Positions 21,390 through 26,037 of a stretch of DNA of 26,037 bases are shown piece by piece (the stretch's first letter is position 1; the number at the start of each line of letters is the position of its first letter). Position numbers and translations under genes: made by a program. The DNA is from DATEFF01 sp964586395 (GTDB lineage: Bacteria > Patescibacteriota > Saccharimonadia > Saccharimonadales > EFPC-124): NCBI GenBank assembly GCA_964586395.1, contig CAZPGP010000012.1, forward strand, positions 1 to 26,037. Direction: 5' to 3'. Below the pieces are notes generated by a model. That model saw only the letters and a program-made list of their open reading frames with translations, had not been told where the DNA came from and did no database searches.

Positions 21390-22781
21390 CTACTCGTGAT
21401 ACTTATCCAGCGTCATAAACTTCAAACGCTCTGGGTGGAAGAATAGCTCAACCTTACCAACGGGACCGTTACGATGTTTGGCGATAATAAGGTCGGTGAT
21501 GTTTTGTCGTTCGGTTTCTGGTTTGTAGTATTGTTCGCGGTAAATGAACATAACGATGTCGGCGTCTTGCTCAATGGACCCTGATTCACGGAGGTCGGAG
21601 AGCTGCGGGATCTGCGGACTGCGTGATTCGACCGAACGACTCAACTGACTCAGGGCGATGACGGGTACATTAAGCTCGCGAGCAATCAGCTTGAGGCCAC
21701 GGGAAATTTCACTCACCTCTTGCACGCGGTTATCGTTGCCCCTTGAGTTACTTCCCTGCATCAGCTGCAAGTAGTCGATGATAATGAGTCCGAGCGGATG
21801 AGTGTGTGCCTGGCGCCTTGCTTTGGTGCGCATCTCGAGTACTGATACGCCAGGAGTGTCGTCGATAAAGATCGGCGCTTCGGCCATCTCGCCCATGGCG
21901 TTGCTGAGCTTTTCGAAATCCTCATCGCTGAGGTTACCGGTACGAATGTTCCAGCTGTCGACACCGGCGGCGTCGGCCAACATACGGTCTACCAACTGCT
22001 CTTTGCTCATCTCGAGGCTGAAGAACAGCACGGCTTGCTTTGCTTTGCTGGCAACGTTGTAGGCCAAGTTAGTAACCAGGGTGGTCTTACCCATCGCAGG
22101 ACGAGCAGCCAGAATGATAAGGTCGGAGCGTTGCAATCCCGCAGTCATGTTGTCGAGGTCGCGCCAGCCAGTTGGCACACCACGGATTTTGCCTTTGTTC
22201 TTGTGAAGTTCGTCGAGGCGGTCAAAGCTTTCCCCTAGGATTTGCTCCAGGCTGACGAGGTCATTCTTGAGGTTTTTGTCGCTCACGGCAAAGATCTCAG
22301 CCTCTGCAGTTGCAAGTAGCTCGCCCACAAGGTGTTCTTCGTCGTAGCCCAGTTCGGCGACTTCGCCCGCAACCTTAATCAAGCGACGACGCATCGCTTT
22401 CTGCGTAATAATCTCGGCGTAGTGTTCGGCGTGCGCGGCAGTCGGGACCATGTTGGTCAGCTCGGTGATGTAATCCATGCCGCCGACCATCTCTAGTTCT
22501 TCCTTGTTTTTCAGCTCGTCGCTCAACGTCAGGAGGTCGACCGGGCGGTGGGCTTCGTACAGTTTCAGCATGCCAGCAAAAATAGCGGCATGTCGCTTGT
22601 CGTAGAAGTCATCGACATGCAGTACATCGCTGACGCGTGTCAGGACTTCCTCGTCGATAAGCACGGCACCCAGCAAGCTCACCTCGGCGTCGAGGTTTTG
22701 GGGCGGAATTTTGGCGGCAGCGTTGGGGCGATCGCGTTTTTTGTCTTTGTAATCCTTGTATTCTCTCTTGTCGCTAGGCAT
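21390..22781 (-). CDS. dnaB: Replicative DNA helicase DnaB
   Basis: Hexameric 5'-3' helicase at the replication fork, 463 aa. A Lys/Asp-rich N-terminal tail (about 20 residues) precedes the DnaB N-terminal domain (PPQNLDAEVSLLGAVLID). A linker and the RecA-like C-terminal domain follow, with Walker A ARPAMGKTT, Walker B LIIIDYLQLM, the SLEMSKEQL segment, LSQLSRSVE, and DLRESGSIEQDAD with the arginine-finger region. The ATG at 22779-22781 overlaps the dnaX 3' end by 8 bp and uses the GGGAGAGG inside dnaX as Shine-Dalgarno; a GTG six codons earlier is rejected as it coincides with that ribosome site. A GTAGGC-TTTC-GCCTAC hairpin (21378-21393) spans the stop codon. Confidence 0.97.
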   Translation of the reverse strand: MPSDKREYKDYKDKKRDRPNAAAKIPPQNLDAEVSLLGAVLIDEEVLTRVSDVLHVDDFYDKRHAAIFAGMLKLYEAHRPVDLLTLSDELKNKEELEMVGGMDYITELTNMVPTAAHAEHYAEIITQKAMRRRLIKVAGEVAELGYDEEHLVGELLATAEAEIFAVSDKNLKNDLVSLEQILGESFDRLDELHKNKGKIRGVPTGWRDLDNMTAGLQRSDLIILAARPAMGKTTLVTNLAYNVASKAKQAVLFFSLEMSKEQLVDRMLADAAGVDSWNIRTGNLSDEDFEKLSNAMGEMAEAPIFIDDTPGVSVLEMRTKARRQAHTHPLGLIIIDYLQLMQGSNSRGNDNRVQEVSEISRGLKLIARELNVPVIALSQLSRSVESRSPQIPQLSDLRESGSIEQDADIVMFIYREQYYKPETERQNITDLIIAKHRNGPVGKVELFFHPERLKFMTLDKYHE

Positions 22782-24285
22782 TGACGACCTCTCCCCCACC
22801 CATCATGTCCATGACGGACTTGGCCACGCCGTCCACTGCCGGCTTGGGTGCTTCGGGTGTAGGTGCTGGCTGCACGGTTGGCGCCGGTACGGCGTCAGCC
22901 TCTGTTGCGACAGCTTCCGCATCGATGACTGTCTTGATAATCGGCGAGCCGCCCAAAACCTCCAGCATGATAGCCGCGATAGTCTTACGGGTTTTGGCAT
23001 CGTCAATACGTTTCTGGTGGAGTGCATAGCGGAATTTGAGTGTGAGTACCTGCTTGGCTGCATCAAAATCCGGCTGCCCCTGGCGAAGCATGCCAAATAG
23101 TGGCACGCTTTCTTCGCGTGTCTTCGCGAGGACCTGTGACCATTGTTCGGCGTTGAGTTCGGTAATTTTGTCGCCCTGCGCTTCCTGTGGTTCTTCGGCT
23201 ACGCGAAGTTTTGACTTGACTGGTTGTGGCTTCTCGACGGCAAGTACCGGTTTGGCGGTCGCGACCGGTGTGGGCTTTGCGGCTGGCCGTGCAGGCTCCT
23301 TGGCTGGAGCTGTCGTCGCGCTGACGGACACCGGAGCGCTGCTAGCGGGCAGCGCAAATTTAGTGAGAAGAGTGCGTAGCTTCAGGCGCGGGTTGTATGA
23401 TCGCGGCACCTCGATCAGCTCGTCCATGAGCGTATACAGCTGCGTGTGCTTGGGCGCGAGGTCCTGCAGGTGGCGCATTAGCTGCGGAATCAACGAGGCG
23501 GTGTTGGTTCCTTGCTCCTCAAGTGCAGTTAGCTGTTTGTTTGTGGCGGTGAAATCCTTGGCGAGGATTGTCCCGACAAGATCATCGATTGCTTTGCGGG
23601 ACGCGAGACCCAGGCTACGCTCCACGCTCGCGGCATCAACCTTGCCGCCGTTCACATTAGCTAACTGGTCCAGTAAGTTAATGCTGTCTCGGAAACTACC
23701 TTCACCATGCGCCGCGATCAGGGCGAGTGCTTCGTCGTCGACGTCGATCTTTTCTGACTTGGCGATTGATTTCAGATGGCCGATAACTTTCGGCTGATCG
23801 ACCAAGCGGAAGTTAAACCGTTGCGTACGGCTAATGATGGTAGCTGGCAGTTTGTGGACTTCAGTCGTGGCCAGGATGAACACGACGTGTTCTGGTGGTT
23901 CTTCAAGGGTCTTCAGGAGCGCATTGAATGATTCACCCGTCAGCATGTGCACCTCGTCGATAATGTACACTTTGAACTTGCTGCTGGTCGGCGCAATGTG
24001 CACTTTGTCTCGTAGGTCGCGGATGTCATCGATGCGGCGGTTACTGGCTGCGTCGATCTCGATAATATCTAGATGTTGCGATTCGTTGTAGGGCAGCTGA
24101 TTGATTTCGTGCGCCAAGATTCGCGCTGCGCTAGTCTTGCCCGTGCCTCGCGGACCGGTAAATAAATACGCATGACTAATCCGCCCGCTCTTGATGGAGT
24201 TACCCAGAGCGTCGGTGACGTGTTCCTGCCCAACCATCTCGGCCAGCGTCTTGGATCGGTATTTGCGGTATAAAGCCTGTCCCAT
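22774..24285 (-). CDS. dnaX: DNA polymerase III subunit gamma/tau (DnaX) lacking the zinc module
   Basis: Clamp-loader ATPase, 503 aa. Walker A GPRGTGKTS is at residues 44-52. Walker B YIIDEVHML, sensor 1 LATTEVHKLPATIISR and the SRTQRF motif follow, then clamp-loader domain III and an Ala/Pro-rich C-terminal tail. Between Walker A and LDIIEIDAAS, E. coli DnaX has about 33 residues with four zinc-binding Cys; here that stretch is about 15 residues shorter and has no Cys. The ATG at 24283-24285 begins the standard MGQALYRKYR; the frame is open further upstream only through a hairpin. The gene overlaps dnaB by 8 bp, forming a replication operon. Confidence 0.96.
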   Translation of the reverse strand: MGQALYRKYRSKTLAEMVGQEHVTDALGNSIKSGRISHAYLFTGPRGTGKTSAARILAHEINQLPYNESQHLDIIEIDAASNRRIDDIRDLRDKVHIAPTSSKFKVYIIDEVHMLTGESFNALLKTLEEPPEHVVFILATTEVHKLPATIISRTQRFNFRLVDQPKVIGHLKSIAKSEKIDVDDEALALIAAHGEGSFRDSINLLDQLANVNGGKVDAASVERSLGLASRKAIDDLVGTILAKDFTATNKQLTALEEQGTNTASLIPQLMRHLQDLAPKHTQLYTLMDELIEVPRSYNPRLKLRTLLTKFALPASSAPVSVSATTAPAKEPARPAAKPTPVATAKPVLAVEKPQPVKSKLRVAEEPQEAQGDKITELNAEQWSQVLAKTREESVPLFGMLRQGQPDFDAAKQVLTLKFRYALHQKRIDDAKTRKTIAAIMLEVLGGSPIIKTVIDAEAVATEADAVPAPTVQPAPTPEAPKPAVDGVAKSVMDMMGGGEVVNA

Positions 24286-24302
24286 AAGTAAAAACCTGCG
24301 TC

Positions 24303-24374
24303 TAAAAACTAAGCACCCCTCCACCGCGATGTCTATATTCATCATACAGGTGGAGAGGTGCTTTGGGTATTGTA
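24303..24374 (-). promoter_or_regulatory. Promoter plus hairpin-terminator element upstream of dnaX
   Basis: On the minus strand TACAAT (24369-24374) is followed about 6 nt later by a 15-bp arm (24349-24363) pairing with 24311-24325 with one mismatch, a 23-nt loop, and then TTTTT (24304-24308). It can act as terminator for the upstream 104-aa gene. If the TACAAT is used, it would instead make a roughly 60-nt hairpin RNA or an attenuator ahead of dnaX. A TATGAT inside the loop could start dnaX transcription past the first arm. Confidence 0.5.
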
Positions 24375-24402
24375 TTTATTGCAGAGGGCTGGGGTATTCC
24401 GG

Positions 24403-24431
24403 TCGGGCCCCGCGTGATCTGCGGGGCCCGA
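24403..24431 (-). terminator. GC-rich U-less hairpin 3' of the 104-aa gene
   Basis: Perfect 11-bp arms TCGGGCCCCGC (24403-24413) and GCGGGGCCCGA (24421-24431) around a 7-nt loop, 12 nt after the stop on the minus strand. No T-run follows. Same type as the hairpins at 15342-15378 and 21249-21299. Confidence 0.6.
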
Positions 24432-24443
24432 GCCCGGGACGGC

Positions 24444-24758
24444 CTAGCTGACGTACTTGCGAAGCCCTGGCGGCACTTCACTCATGTTCTGGATGGTGCG
24501 GACGTTGTCTCGCAGCGCACGGTGACACTCCAAGACCAGTTGGATCCCCTCCTGACGAGACAGCTGGGGAGCGAACCGCTGAATTGAAGCACCTACGTTG
24601 TAGGTGGCCCCATCCGCCCTGGTGTCGACCCACGAAGTGCGATAGATCCGCTCTGCGAGCGAGCGGCTGGGTGCTGCGTTGGTTTGAGAACTGCCCAGCC
24701 CCCACGCGAGGATGATGTAGACCTCCGACGTGAGCTGGTTCAGGGCCGCTAAATTCAT
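24444..24758 (-). CDS. 104-aa protein of unknown function, GC-rich
   Basis: Not recognised. The ATG at 24756-24758 is preceded by AGGGAG 7 nt away; the open frame reaches 24857 but the extra 33 residues run into the preceding gene and lack a ribosome site. The product begins MNLAALNQLTSEVYIILAWG and looks largely helical and soluble, with a charged middle (RSLAERIYRTSWVDTRADG) and a second helical part (QEGIQLVLECHRALRDNVR). It has no signal peptide and one Cys. Codons are GC-richer than in dnaX or the VOC gene, and a U-less GC hairpin follows, as in two other genes of this window. No functional hint from neighbours. Confidence 0.65.
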   Translation of the reverse strand: MNLAALNQLTSEVYIILAWGLGSSQTNAAPSRSLAERIYRTSWVDTRADGATYNVGASIQRFAPQLSRQEGIQLVLECHRALRDNVRTIQNMSEVPPGLRKYVS

Positions 24759-24805
24759 GCTGCACTCCCTAGTGATTGTCAGCCTTGCCAGATTCATTCT
24801 ACAAC

Positions 24806-25198
24806 TTAGCTGTTTTGCAGAACAGACAGGATGTTGCCGGCTGGGTCCTTGAACCAAGCAATAGTTGGACCGTCTGATGGGCTGGTTGCGCGGGCGATGC
24901 CCTTCTCGTCGGTTTTGAAGTCGCCGAAGTCATAGTGCTCCATGGACACGCCCTTTTCGAGGAGTGCGTCGACGGCCTCGTCGATGTCCTCGACTGGGAA
25001 GTTGAGGATGGTGAAGCTTGCTGGTTCGTGGTTAGGTTTGCCATACACAAATACCTTTGCACCAGAGCCGAGTGTCAGCTGCAACCCCATTCCCGCTTGC
25101 TCCTCGACGGTAAGGCCAAGTGTGTTGCCGTAGAATTCCTTAGCTTTCTCGAGATCGTCCACCGAAAATCCACTGAATGTTTTGTTGTCCTTAAACAT
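24806..25198 (-). CDS. VOC-superfamily (glyoxalase/bleomycin-resistance fold) protein
   Basis: Protein of 130 aa with the paired beta-alpha-beta-beta-beta modules of the vicinal-oxygen-chelate fold. The first module runs TFSGFSVDDLEKAKEFYGNTLGL, the second FPVEDIDEAVDALLEKGV through IAWFKDPAGNILSVLQNS, the standard ending (family DPdGNxixL). Members include glyoxalases, dioxygenases and drug-binding resistance proteins; the sequence does not decide among them, and the usual metal His/Glu set is not clearly all present. ATG 25196-25198 with GGAG 9 nt upstream is preferred over an earlier in-frame ATG. It is transcribed from TATAAT at 25223-25228. Confidence 0.9.
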   Translation of the reverse strand: MFKDNKTFSGFSVDDLEKAKEFYGNTLGLTVEEQAGMGLQLTLGSGAKVFVYGKPNHEPASFTILNFPVEDIDEAVDALLEKGVSMEHYDFGDFKTDEKGIARATSPSDGPTIAWFKDPAGNILSVLQNS

Positions 25199-25222
25199 AG
25201 TTTCCGCTCCATTAATTCCTTT

Positions 25223-25228
25223 ATTATA
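25223..25228 (-). promoter_or_regulatory. -10 box of the VOC protein gene
   Basis: Minus-strand TATAAT, 24 nt before the ATG, followed by a purine-rich leader with GGAG. It lies just past the end of the HAD gene. Confidence 0.55.
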
Positions 25229-25243
25229 GACGTGCAAGCAGGC

Positions 25244-25828
25244 TTAAGGCAGCAAGCGCTTGCCGATCTCGTGCCAGCCGCTCACGCGTGTAATCCGTTC
25301 TGGCAAATTGTTGCTCTGATTCCAAGGATAATCCCCAAACAAGAATACATCGGTGCCGCATTCGGCAACGACGCTAGCGTGGTGAAGATGGTCGTCAATC
25401 AGCAAGTCGGCGCCGAGCTGAATGCAGACATCGCCTTTAGAACGAGGCGTGTCGGTAAAGAAGTTTGTGTACTCGATCGAAGTAAAGGTATCCGGAAAGA
25501 ACCTGTCGATCATATCTTGGGTTGCTTGCTGGAGAAAATCGTTGCGGCCTGTGACGATGTGTAGCTCGTGGTATTTTTTGAGTTCATGAATAACTCCAAC
25601 GGCTTCTTTGAAAGGTTCCATTTGTTGATACTCTGAGGTCTTCAGGAATTCGTCAACGCGTGCCATTGCCGTCTTGGCATCGTCGGCCGCCCAGAGCGTC
25701 AGGTCTTTTGAGTAGAGGTTCTTGAGCTCAAGCCTTGTATTGTATCTGGTGTTATAAAAATCAAGAATAGCTGGCGCTGTCGCGACAATGACGTCGTCAC
25801 AGTCGATGGCGATAATACGTTTCTGCAT
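25244..25828 (-). CDS. HAD-superfamily 5'-nucleotidase-like phosphatase
   Basis: Cytosolic phosphatase of 194 aa with the HAD core. Motif I is IAIDCDDVI (nucleophile Asp9 and general acid Asp11), motif II HIVTGR, and motif IV LLIDDHLHH. A helical cap lies between about residues 20 and 75. The pattern resembles the NT5C / YorS-YqfW nucleotidase group (deoxyribonucleotidases), but the substrate is inference. The ATG at 25826-25828 is chosen because TATGAT ends 6 nt before it, and because the longer open frame up to 25924 runs through the divergent promoter of the sigma factor gene. Confidence 0.85.
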   Translation of the reverse strand: MQKRIIAIDCDDVIVATAPAILDFYNTRYNTRLELKNLYSKDLTLWAADDAKTAMARVDEFLKTSEYQQMEPFKEAVGVIHELKKYHELHIVTGRNDFLQQATQDMIDRFFPDTFTSIEYTNFFTDTPRSKGDVCIQLGADLLIDDHLHHASVVAECGTDVFLFGDYPWNQSNNLPERITRVSGWHEIGKRLLP

Positions 25829-25834
25829 AGATCT

Positions 25835-25840
25835 ATCATA
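25835..25840 (-). promoter_or_regulatory. Putative -10 box of the HAD gene (leaderless)
   Basis: Minus-strand TATGAT with 6 nt to the ATG at 25828, no Shine-Dalgarno. On the plus strand the overlapping TACAAT (25839-25844) may serve the divergent sigma factor gene. Confidence 0.45.
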
Positions 25841-25879
25841 CAATAATAATTCCTGTAACTTTAAGCTGCAGAGGCGCGT

Positions 25880-26037
25880 ATGTATAGTGTGCAAGATATT
25901 GATGAACACACGCTCATAGAGCAAGCATTAGGCGGCGACCACCAAGCGTACGGTGAGTTGGTTGATCGTTATAAAAACGCACTTTATCATCATTGTTTTG
26001 CGATTGTTCGTGACGAAGATGTGGCGGAGGATCTCGC
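25880..26037 (+). CDS. RNA polymerase sigma factor, sigma-70/ECF family, 3' truncated by window end
   Basis: First 52 codons of a sigma factor. IEQALGGDHQAYGELVDRY then HHCFAIVRDEDVAEDLA is the region 2 pattern (core-binding helix, FxxLVxRYxxxLxxxAxxxxxDxxxAED) of ECF-type sigma-70 proteins. The ATG at 25880 has AGAGG 6 nt upstream, and TACAAT at 25839-25844 may be its promoter. The short N-terminus before region 2 argues for an ECF-type rather than housekeeping sigma. An anti-sigma gene, if any, would be beyond the window. Confidence 0.85.
   Translation, partial: MYSVQDIDEHTLIEQALGGDHQAYGELVDRYKNALYHHCFAIVRDEDVAEDL

Noticed and set aside
1..26037. CRISPR array, tRNA/rRNA genes, insertion sequences, phage or conjugation genes
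   Set aside because: No regularly spaced repeats, cloverleaf ends, transposase or integrase motifs were seen on either strand.

Overview
The window reads like a chromosomal segment of a Saccharibacteria (TM7, Patescibacteria/CPR) genome. This is inferred from gene content and protein style, not from a marker-gene tree. Pointers are short core proteins; membrane-anchored proteins with low-complexity cytoplasmic tails; many promoters whose -10 box lies 6-9 nt before the ATG, implying leaderless mRNAs; a DnaX and a RecR that have lost their zinc-binding cysteines; and a secreted CHAP-domain hydrolase. TGA is used as a stop, so the code-25 lineages (Gracilibacteria/SR1) do not fit. A run of 100 N at 12828-12927 is a scaffold gap that clips the 3' ends of two convergent genes.

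Layout. 1-4035: cation-efflux protein, then a leftward lipid operon (polyprenyl synthetase, PAP2 phosphatase, diacylglycerol-kinase-like enzyme) and a divergent XTP/dITP pyrophosphatase. 4103-7950: a signalling operon with an anchored type I periplasmic-binding protein, a Cache-HAMP-PAS histidine kinase and a single-domain receiver. 7947-10798: two HxlR regulators, a structured leader RNA with an 88-aa protein, a polysaccharide deacetylase, and an FMN-reductase-family flavoprotein divergent from the second HxlR across a perfect palindrome. 10843-12827: two membrane proteins of unknown role (one only 55 aa) and an AI-2E-type permease. 12928-18776, all leftward: CysRS, a DHH phosphoesterase, a GC-rich gene of unknown function, RecR, YbaB/EbfC and a polytopic glycosyltransferase-like protein. 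18920-21200: a pilin-like secreted protein divergent from the CHAP/seven-repeat propeller protein. 21390-24285: overlapping dnaX-dnaB. 24444-26037: a small GC-rich gene, a VOC-fold protein, a HAD nucleotidase and the start of a sigma-70-family factor.

How it fits together. Housekeeping genes (replication, recombination, translation, nucleotide sanitation, polyprenyl carriers) are packed tightly, and three convergent pairs share or overlap stop codons. Into this are set surface and accessory functions suited to a host-attached lifestyle: sensing of a small extracellular ligand, glycan deacetylation, peptidoglycan cleavage and electrophile/redox response. Three visibly GC-richer genes (15393-16247, 19671-21200, 24444-24758) share one architecture: a clear Shine-Dalgarno and, just downstream, a GC-rich hairpin with no U-tract. 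They are the best candidates for recently acquired or separately regulated cargo. No tRNA, rRNA, CRISPR array, insertion sequence or phage gene was seen.
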